From: Hemicentrotus pulcherrimus
Taxonomy: Eukaryota; Echinodermata; Echinoidea; Camarodonta; Strongylocentrotidae
Assembly: GCA_003118195.1 (NCBI GenBank)
Contig: BEXV01000130.1
Span: forward strand, 97,297 to 122,592
DNA: 25,296 bases
Direction: 5' to 3'
The notes below the pieces were generated by a model that ran no database searches, was not told the DNA's origin, and was given only the letters and a program-made list of their open reading frames with translations. The position numbers and the translations under genes are program-made. Position 1 is the first letter of the stretch. Each line of letters starts with the position of its first letter. This document shows positions 1-9,743 of the stretch, one piece after another.

Positions 1-767
1 AAATAAAGAATGGCAAAGAGAGAAAGAGAGGATGTTCAATCTTATATCATGAGTTCCATTTAGACAGAGCTGAGATTTATTGAAAATTATTTCAGAAGGA
101 AAAAATTGATAGATTTCCATGAATAGTTTTATGGCGTATCCCATAATTGAATTGTGGTAGAATCAACTAACAAATTGACAAGCAATAGAATAATAATTTA
201 AAAGGTATTTATTTGAACAGAATAAGGGGGTGCGGTTATGATAACGGTATTAATGTAAACAGTAATAATTGTGGTCACTTTACTTCATGGTCTTAAAATG
301 TATGTGAATCTACAGTTATCATGGTGATGGTAGATTTAGCCTTGTAAATACATCTATTTGATCATCACATTTATCATCATCATCATCATCATAATAATAC
401 AAATGATAATAATAAAAATGATTGGATTTATAAAGCGCCTTTTAAAAAGAAAAGAAAGGCGATATCCCTTGGTATAAGGACAACTTAAAAATTGTAAAGG
501 TTTGTTTTCAGATGTTTGTTTTAAGAAGTCAGGTAAAGTACTATTTCTTAGAAATGCAGGGAAATTAACAAATTCAGAGATGGCGATTTATTTTTATAAA
601 CTATTTAAAAAAAAAATGCTTTCATTACCATTTCCATGACCTTTTAACGACAAACAAGTGAAACGTGTTATAACGTCATAAAATATATATAATAGATTAC
701 CATTGCTCTGAGAGGAAAAAGAACTTTTGCATCTCGTGAACCTTATTTTCATCTTTCCCATCTGCTT
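1..767. other. AT-rich non-coding stretch
   Basis: All frames are stop-dense and no convincing splice-bounded frame was seen. It contains a short ATC trinucleotide run at 373-391 and several A/T homopolymers. A 21-bp interval near 512-532 is bracketed by TTTTCAG and GTAAAG, but it is too AT-rich to call an exon. Confidence 0.6.
373..391. repeat. (ATC)n microsatellite
   Basis: About six uninterrupted ATC units, followed by AATAAT-rich sequence. This is simple slippage-type repeat DNA. Confidence 0.85.
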
Positions 768-773
768 TTTATT
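768..773 (-). promoter_or_regulatory. candidate poly(A) signal AATAAA
   Basis: TTTATT on the given strand reads AATAAA on the minus strand. It lies about 175 bases beyond the stop codon of the candidate terminal exon at 949-1020, a normal position for a 3' UTR signal. The hexamer is common by chance in AT-rich DNA, so it counts only in combination with that exon. Confidence 0.25.
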
Positions 774-948
774 CTAAAACCCTCCTGTTTCATCTCAGTC
801 ATCCTATCTTCTTATCCTAGCTGATAATAAAGCCACCATGTCCTTTGAGACGTCTTAATCCCCTGATCCTTGCATCTTCCTAGCAACCACAACCACCATC
901 CACCATCCTGCATCCATCCAAGCGGATAGCATCCCGCATCATCCTCCT

Positions 949-1020
949 TCACTGAGCGTTCTCGCACATCACTGGAATATCGGATGATTCGATTAGGTCT
1001 ATCACCTGTCGCAGAGGGGG
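949..1020 (-). CDS. candidate 3'-terminal coding exon, unknown gene
   Basis: The product is not recognised. On the minus strand, a roughly 40-base almost pure pyrimidine tract ends in TCAG. It is followed by an open frame of 23 codons (start PPLRQVIDLI, end PVMCENAQ) and TGA. The frame can begin on a codon boundary, so the upstream exon would have to end in phase 0, as exon 9501-9723 does. An AATAAA lies about 175 bases past the stop. Codons are mixed and the residue composition is protein-like, but 23 codons is too short to prove coding. A GTGATA after the first CAG offers an alternative donor, which would make this a 15-base exon. It may also be a chance frame behind a purine/pyrimidine tract. 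Confidence 0.28.
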   Translation of the reverse strand, partial: PPLRQVIDLIESSDIPVMCENAQ

Positions 1021-1062
1021 CTGAGAAAAAAAGGAAAAGAGAGAAGGAGAAGAAAAGAAAAA
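1021..1062 (-). promoter_or_regulatory. strong 3' splice-site-like polypyrimidine tract
   Basis: On the minus strand this is a C/T tract broken only near the exon end, finishing in TCAG at 1021-1024. It is one of the two best acceptor signals seen in the window. It could alternatively be a simple purine/pyrimidine low-complexity tract. Confidence 0.35.
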
Positions 1063-2580
1063 CACGGATAAATGCGGATATTGACTGTTAAGAATAACTA
1101 TAGATAACTTGAACAAATAGACGAAGCAGCGGGAGGATGTTATGCTTGTACTCCGATATAAATCTGCAACTGATTTTTGCTCATTTGCGAGGGCATTTCT
1201 CTAACCACGCATGCAAACATTGATGTTTGAGCGCCGAGCTTAGTGTTTTCTTTCAAAACGGAGAGGCGCATCGGGATGGCAGGGGTGTAGGGAAAGATGT
1301 GAAAGAGAGGTGTTACTATGGTGATAATGTTTCTAGTCATATGGAATGTCTGAGGAAACAGACTTTGTGACATAATGAGCTGAGTGTATCGCGCGCAGGG
1401 TGATGGTGTGGATGAAATAAATCGTAGAAACGTGTTGATGTGATGTAATGACAATAAAAAAGAAATGGTCAGCTTCGAAGTGAAAGCTGGTGTAAGAAGT
1501 GACATATTGAACTACTAAAGTGATGATGCTGGAAATATAAATAAAAATATCATCACATAAATCTTGTACACACATCCAGACAATTTATATTCTTACAAGC
1601 AAAGGCCCACACCGGCCTCTTGTCAACATCAAAATTGAAGACACTGTCAGAGTTTAATCATCATTCAGTATTTCAATGAGAAAACTACCTCTTCTATAAC
1701 CAATTCTAGACAGCCAATATCCGTCATAATTATGTAACTTTATGTAACCATTTTGTTAATGCAGTTGGGTAGCGGTTAAAGAAGAGTTATTAGATGCAAC
1801 TTACATGTATATTTTGGAACTTGAATCGTGTTATGTTCATAAAACAAATAAATAATGATTTTGATCCAATGCATTTCCTTTTAATATATATTTCAGATTT
1901 TGTCTTGAACAAAGCTCTAAAATCAGTTTTCACGACGAGCCTCTACGTTTCACTACAGTACATTTAAATGAATAACCATTATTGAAAGTTAATGTCTTTG
2001 TGAGATAATCATTGTGTAGAAAATTGGTGTAAATGTTATATATTTGATAATATAGTTCATTTTAGTAGTTGTCGAATATTTCATGTCGGGATGTTTTTTT
2101 TAATCGTTATGATTATACAGTCTTTTTCCATGTAGATATTTAACAATTTATATCAGATTGATGAATAGAATAAAGTAAGAGGCTTCATGTTTTGAGGGTG
2201 GATTACGTTTGGAAGTTGCTCGGAAAACATTAAGTAGGGATTATGAACAATATAAAAATGCAAAATTGAAATTAGATGAAAATGGCAAATGAATATAAAT
2301 AGTACTTGTAGAACGATATAATCTTTTAAAATAATGTTAAACTAACTTAATATCTTATAAAGACGAACATGGTCATGTGGGCCTTCTACTTTGGTATTAT
2401 GTAAGAATGTCAGGCAAGTCCTGTAGGAGCCATAATCCTGAAATAAGTTGTCATTTAATGTCATGCATTATCTAAGACAATACTGCGTCCTATCAAAATG
2501 ATGTTGCATCAAACATGAGAGTGAAAGACCTCTAAATGACGAGGTCATCTGCCCCTCTTCTGTCCCACATAGGTTGATAC
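1063..2580. other. non-coding stretch, no identified gene
   Basis: The longest open frame is an unrecognised minus-strand frame of 121 codons with an ATG at 1503-1505 and a stop at 1140-1142. It shows no motif or clear splice context, and a frame of that size is expected by chance in 25 kb. The rest is AT-rich with scattered ACATGTA-type words. No repeat or RNA gene was seen. Confidence 0.5.
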
Positions 2581-2990
2581 GTGTCTGCCCAAATATCAAA
2601 CTGGCGCGCATTTTCCAGTCGCGCGCTTATTAGTAACCCGAGCGTACACGTCAAGCTTAACCAACCGAGCGGTCGCCCCATGGCCCACGCTCCGGCGACG
2701 AGATTGATATAACGCTAGCTGAGCTGCAGAGGCAAAGCACGGGCAAGGCGTTCCATCTCGTTGCAGATCAAATTTCCTGAGTAAAAAAAAAACGGTGAAG
2801 GAAAAAAAATGGATGATGATGATGATGAGGCGAGCGAGTTATGCCAGGCATGTAGCTAGATTGCGAGCTGAACTGTAGCTAGCTTATTACCGAATTGCCC
2901 GTTTCAGCGGAGAAGTAGCGACGTAAAATGGAGTCCGTGTATCGCGTGGATGCGACGAAACGCAACGGATTCTCTCTCCCTAGACTCTCC
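2581..2990. promoter_or_regulatory. CpG-rich block, possible promoter or enhancer
   Basis: This block is conspicuously richer in G+C and CpG than its surroundings. It includes GCGCGC palindromes near 2604 and 2621 and a (GAT)5 run at 2812-2826. Two TGTAGCTAG words occur at about 2851 and 2875. The minus strand has a poly-T tract ending ACTCAG at 2777-2781, followed by an open frame of 59 codons from 2776. The plus strand has an overlapping 40-codon frame ending in TGA at 2778-2780. Open frames on both strands at once fit low stop density in GC-rich DNA better than two genes. A 16-codon mini-ORF (MDDDDDEASE...) starts at 2809. A regulatory island is the safest reading; an exon is possible. Confidence 0.3.
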
Positions 2991-4397
2991 CGATTAACGA
3001 TGCTTGCTGCAAGGGATGACGGGATTAATTCCTCAAACTATTATAATGGCTTCGATGCTTGAACGTAATGCAAATTTCAGTTTTAAAATGTAGTGTGTTA
3101 GGGAAAATTTGAGGATATACATGTAGGTGTATAAAGCAGATGTTTATTCATATTATACGTGTTCGAAATGTAGTCCTTACGCTATATAAACAAAAACACA
3201 ATGAAGCAAGGAACAACTTCACCTTCATAATATGAATCTAATATTCCAAATAAAATCATTTTTGATATCTTCATTATATGTAATGAGTATCATTGTAATC
3301 ATTAAAATCTTTCTCTTTGTTTCCAGTATAGCATTCATGTTCAAGATGTTGCTTAATCTTGTTGTATGTGGATGTAGTTCAATTACATTGTAATATTACA
3401 TTCTACTAATTTGAAAGAAAATTTGTGATATTCATTCCAAATAGCAATGGATATAATGGAGAAGAATATAGTACCTGACACACAACACATCTAAATTATT
3501 TAAGGTCATGAACGTAAAGTAACTAGTCACATACTATACACGCGGGCATATTTTTGACCTATTGATTACAAAATTGCGTCACTAAGCAAAACTAAAATCT
3601 AATTTCTCCAGTCATATTAACATGTTGCCTAAATTCGGTAGCTCCATCCTCCTGTGTGAATTAATATCGGTATTTTTGAAAGTTGGAGGTTGCACGTCCG
3701 GCTGATTCATAATCAATCTCTATAATCGCATCGATCGTGATATTGGGAATAAATCTGTAACATCTGATGCGTCATCCAATTTTGGGTTTCTCAATGCAAC
3801 CTGTGGTTCATCGGGAACTCTTGCTGTATTCTTTATTACAAAATAGATTTATCATCAATCCGTGCTCTACATGGTTTCGACGCTAATGGTATTTCTGTCA
3901 TCCTAATGTATTCACACATTGACACGTATACGCTTCTAAAGATCCCTCCCAAGGAACAACGATGATGTTGATAATACTACTTCTAATAATTTTCAAAAAT
4001 ATGAACATATTAATAAAATGATTATAATGATAAAGATTACATTAATAATAATAAAAGTCATTAGGAAGAGCAGAAAAAGAAGAACAAGAAGAATACACAA
4101 AAGTATTTGGCAACAACTGCAAAGGGATGCAATTATTATTTTTATTTATAGAAGAGGAAATCTATGGGCATTGAAGTGTGATTTGTCGGTAATCACTGGT
4201 GACGATTAGAGGTCTAAAGTGAAGAGTATAAATGAACGATAAGTATGAAAAAAGACTAAGCTTAAACAGAAAGAAACCCATTGGATATTGTTAAAAGGTA
4301 GGGAGAGAATAGACCAATAGAACCATTGGGAAAGGACAATACAATAAAGAAACTGATAAGTCTGCCTCAACCTAGTCAGATCTAGGAGATTTTGAAT
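2991..4397. other. AT-rich non-coding stretch
   Basis: No splice-bounded open frame, RNA gene or long repeat was recognised. A lysine- and isoleucine-rich frame at 4018-4209 follows directly from an AT/purine-rich tract and is not credible as a protein. Confidence 0.55.
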
Positions 4398-4790
4398 TCG
4401 CCGACTTTTCTTGCGAATGTTGGCGAAAATCAGCGACTTTAAGTGATGTTCAACGACAATTAGCAACATTTGAGCGAATGTTTCCAAAAGTTTCTGCGAA
4501 AAGCAGTTGGCGACTGTTAGTGACTGTAAGCAAATGTTAGTAACAGGATTTTTTCGCGAGGATTAGCAAATTTTTGCCAGTACTTTGCCACTATTTGTGA
4601 ATGATTGGGACCTTTTGCTAACTCTTTAAAAAAAAAAATCAAATCTGTGCATCCTTTGTATACTGTTTGCGACAATGAAAACTGTTTGCGAACTTTTTTG
4701 CAACCTTTACGAACCTTTGCAACCTTTCACAAACCCTGTCGAAGTCCCACATTCGCTACGTTTGCCATCATTCGCCGCTCAGTGACATCC
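4398..4790. mobile_element. degenerate foldback element with ~10-bp subrepeats
   Basis: The left part (about 4410-4560) is a chain of diverged ~10-bp units related to GCGAATGTT (GCGAATGTTGGCGAAAATC, CAGCGACTTT, GTTGGCGACTG, AGCAAATGTT). The right part (about 4660-4781) carries the same units in reverse complement (TTTGCGAAC, TTTGCAACC, TTTACGAACC, CATTCGCCG). The outer ends, near 4413-4440 and 4745-4775, pair with scattered mismatches. This foldback design of inverted arms built from short tandem units recalls the TU transposons described in sea urchins. As I remember them, those have ~15-bp units, so this may be a relative rather than a member. No transposase frame is present. Target duplications were not found, so the limits are approximate. 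Confidence 0.45.
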
Positions 4791-5359
4791 CCTTTAAAGG
4801 TTTTGAGCAATGTTCGGTCTTATTCTTTAAGAAGTGAGGAGTAGAATGATACACGACATCTCCTAAGACACAAGGAATTAATGCCCGCTACAGGCCATTA
4901 CTTTTCTAATTATATCCGCCTTACCTATACAATGACAACAAATTAATTCCATTAACGTTTGACAAGCAATCGTGCTTCCTAACTCTCGAGTCCTCTCTAA
5001 GAAAGACTCTATCTGTCAAGGACTCTCGTCTTTCAAATGTATTCTTTTTCTTTTTCTAGCAGCGGAATGGATGTACGACCTCGTCATTCTGTGAGAGCAT
5101 TCCTTCGACCACGATGACCTTGTCGACGATTAGGAAGATGACAAGAAGGACGGAAAGGATATTCAAATAGTTAAGACATTGGTTGATGATGGTATGCTCA
5201 TTTCCTTGTGATGTAATGTCTAGGAAACTGCTGATTTCTTTTTGGGGGATGACGAAAATGGTTATTCTTCTTAAAAAGGAATTAGAATGATGTCTAATCC
5301 CTTCGTCGAAAATCACTTTAGGACTTAATGTACATGTATGCTCGTTGCACTCGTTGCGC
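4791..5359. other. non-coding stretch
   Basis: No gene-like frame with splice support was seen. The 86-codon minus frame at 5056-5316 has no recognisable motif. Near 5337-5357 are the repeated words CTCGTTGCAC and TCGTTGCGC, directly beside the MITE. Confidence 0.5.
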
Positions 5360-5480
5360 TAATAGGGACTTTTAGATTCGCACGAAGACAATGGAGATTG
5401 CTATGGTCGACGTTCTTTTAATGCACTGCTTTGAATGGACGTCACAGTATCAGTCCACGCAAATCTAAAAGTCCCTATTA
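5360..5480. mobile_element. short MITE with 20-bp terminal inverted repeats
   Basis: TAATAGGGACTTTTAGATTC at the left end is matched by the reverse complement of the right end (5459-5480) over 22 positions with one mismatch. Further partial pairing inward shows mostly transition differences. TA occurs at both outer edges (5360-5361 and 5479-5480), consistent with a TA target duplication as in Tc1/mariner-type elements. The ~117-bp interior has no open frame, so the element is non-autonomous. The superfamily is inferred only from the TA flanks and may be wrong. Confidence 0.6.
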
Positions 5481-6239
5481 CTTAATGCTAGCCATTTAAT
5501 GAATATAGTGCATGCGTCCTGTCAGTAATTCAAAATATACTTTGTACTCTACATTATGCATTCAAATTATTCAAATTGTGTACGAACAATATGGTGTGTT
5601 TACATTTGTGTATAAGACCGCACCATTTGCTAACGCAGGCGTACGTCAGTAGATGACGCATCATGTGCAGCGGGTATTACGAATCATCATCACAACCAAA
5701 AGACTTCATCAGATTGTACTATAAGAAGGAAGATGGGGGCCCCAAAAGACCGCATGTCTTGTATAATTTAGAGGATAAGATTATTCAATGACAGGTATTT
5801 AGGTCTTCGGTCACGTGGTTTTCCCAGGTGGATCATTATAGGGGCTTTTCTCTTTTGCGGACTAATGCATTTTCTCTATTTATCACGTTTACTTTGCAAT
5901 TTCAGAATGCACGTCACATGAAAACATGCCATGTGTTTCTGTTCTTCATGTTCGTCTATAGGAACCGTACTCTCAGAATTCAATTAAAAAGAATCAATCT
6001 CAAACAATCGGGCTCGCTAATTGGCTATCGATTGTTTAAGTGGTGTAAGCCAAAGCACGGTAACTGCAAGGCCGTGCATACCACTTTCTTCATTATTAAT
6101 TGCGCCTTATCATTACCTAAGAGGAGGAGCCTTAAATTGGCAAAATGAAATTGTGACCTTCCTCAGCAATCGCACTAAACATCGGTGTCTCCTGATTCTC
6201 ATCTCCTCACTTTTCTGAATGGCTAGTGTATATTCAACC
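5481..6239. other. non-coding stretch, no identified gene
   Basis: A 106-codon plus frame at 5828-6148 begins just after TTTTCCCAG, a passable acceptor. However, it starts with GTG, is rich in Phe/Lys/Arg, matches no family I recognise, and has no clear donor or poly(A) signal. I see nothing else of note. Confidence 0.45.
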
Positions 6240-6795
6240 GAGCTGACGTAATCGGTAAGATTTATTCGCGTTTCGTCGTCAACCCGCCACGCGCGTCCTG
6301 TCCAATCTCGTCTTCAATGTCATTTCTCCTTCGCAATGTTACCAGACGTACACGGCCTGCTACCTCTCAAAAATGGAAATCTATTTCCCAATGAAGCTAA
6401 TCATAACCTTGACCACGTTTTGCGGATGTTCTTGTTCTTAAAACGGTAAGCGGCGAGAGCAACTCGTCTCATATAGCTGGGATTCGATATTGATTTCTGA
6501 GATTGGGCCAGCGCTGCGCAGCGTTGTTTAATTTCATTGCGCTGTGTGCTCCTCACCTGACGAGCTTCACACGCAAGCTGGGCCGCGTCCCAAGGGGATA
6601 GCGCCAATGAGGCGAATGCTCCGACGCGCGCGCACTATAGCCTCCCATAGTGCATGCATCATGAGGCAACTTGACGGGGCATTCGTGGCGCGACATGTTA
6701 AGAATGAAGACATTGCCGAGGAGCGCCGAGTCGATTTTGCTGGTCCATAGGTGGTCTCGGTATGATATGACGGCTAGGGCGTTGAGTAGAAATCA
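6240..6795 (-). other. CpG-rich block with strong minus-strand splice donor; possible exon or pseudogene
   Basis: This block is rich in CpG, with a TGACGTAA CRE-like word near 6243. On the minus strand CAG|GTGAGG, a near-consensus donor, sits at 6551-6559. One frame is open from 6792, just after a TGA at 6793-6795, to the donor: 78 codons plus two bases. It contains the segments NALAVISYRDHL and LLGNVFILNMS, which faintly resemble the end of TM1 and start of TM2 of a rhodopsin-class GPCR. The expected hydrophobic TM2 sequence does not follow in any frame. A decayed receptor fragment is therefore only a guess. A second minus frame (down to 6401) runs through the donor, and a plus frame overlaps at 6544-6750. 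The overlapping frames may simply reflect low stop density. Confidence 0.25.
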
Positions 6796-7331
6796 CGTTT
6801 TACACCCCAGGTGTGAAGAGAGCGTAACAGAAGCCGAGTGACACGGGGGAATGGGAGAAAGCTTAACACAGACACAGAATAGAAAGACGGCAGGATGCAA
6901 ACAAATCGGCCCACCAGGACAGCACACAAGTTGCCGATTTGATGTATACGATTAAAGATTAACACTTTTCTCTCACTCTTTGATTCATAATTGCACCTCG
7001 GGCGTGATAATAATCAGGGAGCAAGCCTTTGATATCTTATCACAATGTGAGACAGAGAAGAAGAGAGAATGATTAAAAGCATGTATCACGTGTCAGGGAG
7101 AGGTTTAAATGAAGACAAAAAAGTAGGTTGGGTGCGTGACGAACAATAATCGCGTCATTTTCTCGAATCACTGATCAAAGATGTAACAGAGAAGGCATCA
7201 CACTTCTCTCCTTACATGCTTGAGTTTCTCTTCCATAACCCCACTCTCCTTTACATTATCTAACTTCTCAGATTCGTTCGTCTTTCCTTCATTTTACTAT
7301 TTCTATTTATGATATCTTGCTCATGTTTCTT
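6796..7331. other. non-coding stretch
   Basis: No supported frame, RNA gene or repeat was seen. The 63-codon minus frame at 6774-6965 shows nothing recognisable. Confidence 0.5.
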
Positions 7332-7511
7332 TCTACGACGACTAATTACTACTCCTACTACTTCTACTTCTATATTATACTACTGCTGCTACTACTACTG
7401 CTTGTGCTGCTGGTACTGTAACAAAAAGCAACAACAACGACGAAAACAACTACAGCTACTATACTACTACTACTACTATAACCTCTACTACTACTAATAC
7501 TACTACTACTC

Positions 7512-7550
<39 letters not shown>

Positions 7551-7560
7551 TTCCTAGTAT
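7332..7560. repeat. compound trinucleotide repeat (CTA/CTG/CAA)
   Basis: A mosaic of CTA, CTG and ACA triplets with interruptions. The purest section is (TAC)n at 7519-7551, about eleven units. Frames across it translate to Tyr, Leu, Thr or Val homopolymers and are artefacts of the repeat. Confidence 0.85.
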
Positions 7561-7806
7561 TAATACACTACAAATAGTCCTTCTACTTCTTTTAGAATTC
7601 AGATTACTCATTAGCACAGGATTAGAAAATGACAAAATAACGATAAAGTGTAAAATGATCATTCGGAAGAAAACACTTTCACATCAGCACAAGATAGCAG
7701 ATAATGCATGCTTTCACACAACCGGTAAAATAAATGTTTACATCAAACGCAATTTCCAAAATACTTTTATTCTAACATTACCTTCGATAGATAACTTGTC
7801 ATCAAC

Positions 7807-7817
7807 TCACACACACA

Positions 7818-7851
<34 letters not shown>
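7807..7851. repeat. (CA)n microsatellite
   Basis: An almost pure CA dinucleotide tract, with the uninterrupted part at about 7820-7851. It has Z-DNA-forming potential and is probably length-polymorphic. Confidence 0.95.
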
Positions 7852-7853
<2 letters not shown>

Positions 7854-9500
7854 TTGGAAAACGGAGGTTTAAGCACTTAAAACAATATTATTGTATGTGT
7901 GATTATGTAATTCTATTCTGAAATCTAGGAATATACCCTTTGCAATTGCGTGATGGTAGTGTCATTTTGTTTTAGTGTTGTTTTTATAATACAACAGATA
8001 GATTCCCACGAAAGAGCGATATTCAGGACTGATACGGCTGCTTTCTTATCTATTTCAAGAAAGAGATGTATTTTATCGTCACCTCTTAAGGGATAAAATA
8101 ACATTTTTCGTTGCTTTAACGAGTGCTAAATCTTCTATTCCATTCCACAGGGACATTTGCTGAAATAAGGACATATTCCTTTTTAAAACTTCAATTATAT
8201 AATCAAGGCCAACGCCAAGAATGCTAGGGCAATACATATTTTTAAGATGTTCTCGAAGAAAAACGTGAATAAGAAAGAAAAAAAAATCTGTGCACGCGTA
8301 CACTGTCATAATTCACAAATAATTGATGCTTACAACCGTGTTATTTTAGTCTTAGGTTTCCTCTCCTCTCTAATTGAGCAGCTACATTACCATGAAATTG
8401 TTCCTCTCAAAAACAACAGAGTTTAGGGGATGGGGGAAGGCGAAGTATCAATTCATCCTGTTAAAATCTCCAATATGACTGGAGGCATCTCAAACTCTTC
8501 CTCTTCCCCATCTCCATCCAGGTCCGCTCTTCTCTTTGACACGGGCGAGTTAAGAGAATCTAGCTCTCGGTCGCCATGCGGTAATTACAAAGATTAAAAG
8601 GGACATGTAATACGATAGTTTGAAGTGGTGTAAAAATATGAAACATTTAGCGGGTAAACTGAAAACAACTCGAGGGATAGATACAGGGGCATCCTTAAGC
8701 ATCAAAGGGAAATTTGTTCCGCATCGTTGACACATTGCTGTCTCTTTAGATAAAGGAAATTTTTGAAATTGTTGAAAGAAAAGAATAACCAATTTTTGTC
8801 ATTTTTTCCATCGTTGATGGGCGTTTTTAGTTGTTGAAGTGATGTAATGGGATGATCAGATTTCCCCCTTTACAAGGTTAATTGAGGTTGAATGCAAACC
8901 TTGTCAGCCGAAGAAGAAGAAAAAAAAGACGACGTATCATTGTCAGTTTAAGCAGAAACGAAAACACAAAAGCATTGAACTTCAAACAAGATCTGGAGCG
9001 CTATATGAAATTCAAGAACAACTAAAAGTCAGACATATTATGTTAAATGAAAATGTTCAAGAAAGAAAATGTCAATACTTTAAAAACTACTGATTGCGGA
9101 TGAAAATTATATCTATGTTAAGAAGAAAAAAAAAGGAATTGGTGAAACGTAAAAAGTGTATATTCCAAAAGAGTATTTGAAAATTATTATATCTTATTAT
9201 CATTATATTAATAAATTCTTGAATCCGGTAAGAGGTAGGTCTCTGAAGCTAGATTGTTCGTGTAATACAATAAATCCAGCATGTGAAAGACTCTAACAAC
9301 AGATTCCTAAAATACCCGTTAATAACACAAGAACATGTGACGTCAGACCAATAAAATCAAGGAGAAAAAAAAAATATCTGCGAAATCAACAAATTGAGGT
9401 AATTTCCTTGGGGCGATATTTTCAGCGCTCTCCCAAATAATCCACATCTGTACAAATTAATTTCCTATGTTATTATCGACTTTTAGGCCAGAATTCTTAC
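7852..9500. other. non-coding stretch, probable intron or intergenic DNA
   Basis: No frame with both splice signals was found. Minus frames at 8079-8309 and 8550-8792 have no motif beyond a chance CxxC. Purine-rich patches near 8270-8287, 8908-8930 and 9120-9135 give pyrimidine tracts on the minus strand, but no convincing exon follows any of them. If exon 9501-9723 is real and its gene continues downstream, this would be intron. Confidence 0.45.
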
Positions 9501-9723
9501 CCAGTTTTGATTTCTATTCTTTTCCAATCGTTCTAATCGGAACACCGCTCTGCGACAATCGTTATGATAATATTTTCTTTGAATAGCCTCCATTTTCTCG
9601 TTTAATAACGGTACTTTGTCGCTCGCTTCACAAGCAGAACAGGAGAAAGGGGTTGCTCGACAAGAGAATGAGGTTTTTGGTTTCACTCGCATTTGTTGGT
9701 CACCTGCGGTTTTCTGATCAATA
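9501..9723 (-). CDS. candidate internal exon, CxxC...HxxC zinc-binding-like protein
   Basis: The gene is not recognised. The exon is bounded by a poly-T tract ending TTGCAG (acceptor, 9724-9729) and by CTGG|GTAAGA (donor, 9495-9500). It contains no stop in one frame: one base, then 74 codons. The first ATG is residue 11, and the frame is already open before it, so this is an internal rather than initial exon. Residues include FSCSAC (CxxC), about 21 residues, then YYHNDC (HxxC), followed by a basic, helix-prone tail (FRLERLEKNRNQNW). CxxC-HxxC is a common zinc-ribbon-like layout and also occurs in echinoderm mobile-element-derived proteins, so a transposon origin is possible. Entry phase is one base. 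If the second AG (TTGATCAG, 10 bases in) is used, entry is in phase 0. The donor leaves a complete codon. G+C is above the flanks. Confidence 0.5.
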
Positions 9724-9743
9724 CTGCAAAAAAAAAAAAGAAA
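9724..9743 (-). promoter_or_regulatory. 3' splice-site tract for exon 9501-9723
   Basis: On the minus strand TTTC plus twelve T is followed directly by GCAG, a textbook polypyrimidine-AG acceptor abutting the open frame. A second AG ten bases into the exon is a possible alternative acceptor. Confidence 0.45.

Noticed and set aside
1140..1505. 121-codon minus ORF with a genuine ATG
   Set aside because: No motif and no usable acceptor in its pyrimidine-rich part; one or two frames this long are expected by chance in 25 kb of DNA.
5828..6148. 106-codon plus ORF after a TTTTCCCAG
   Set aside because: GTG start, Phe/Lys-biased composition, no donor, no recognisable domain.
7309..7662. Tyr/Leu-rich plus and Val-rich minus ORFs
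   Set aside because: Direct translations of the CTA/CTG triplet repeat.
7332..7851. Regularly spaced short repeats reminiscent of a CRISPR array
   Set aside because: They are simple microsatellites without unique spacers, in a eukaryotic context.
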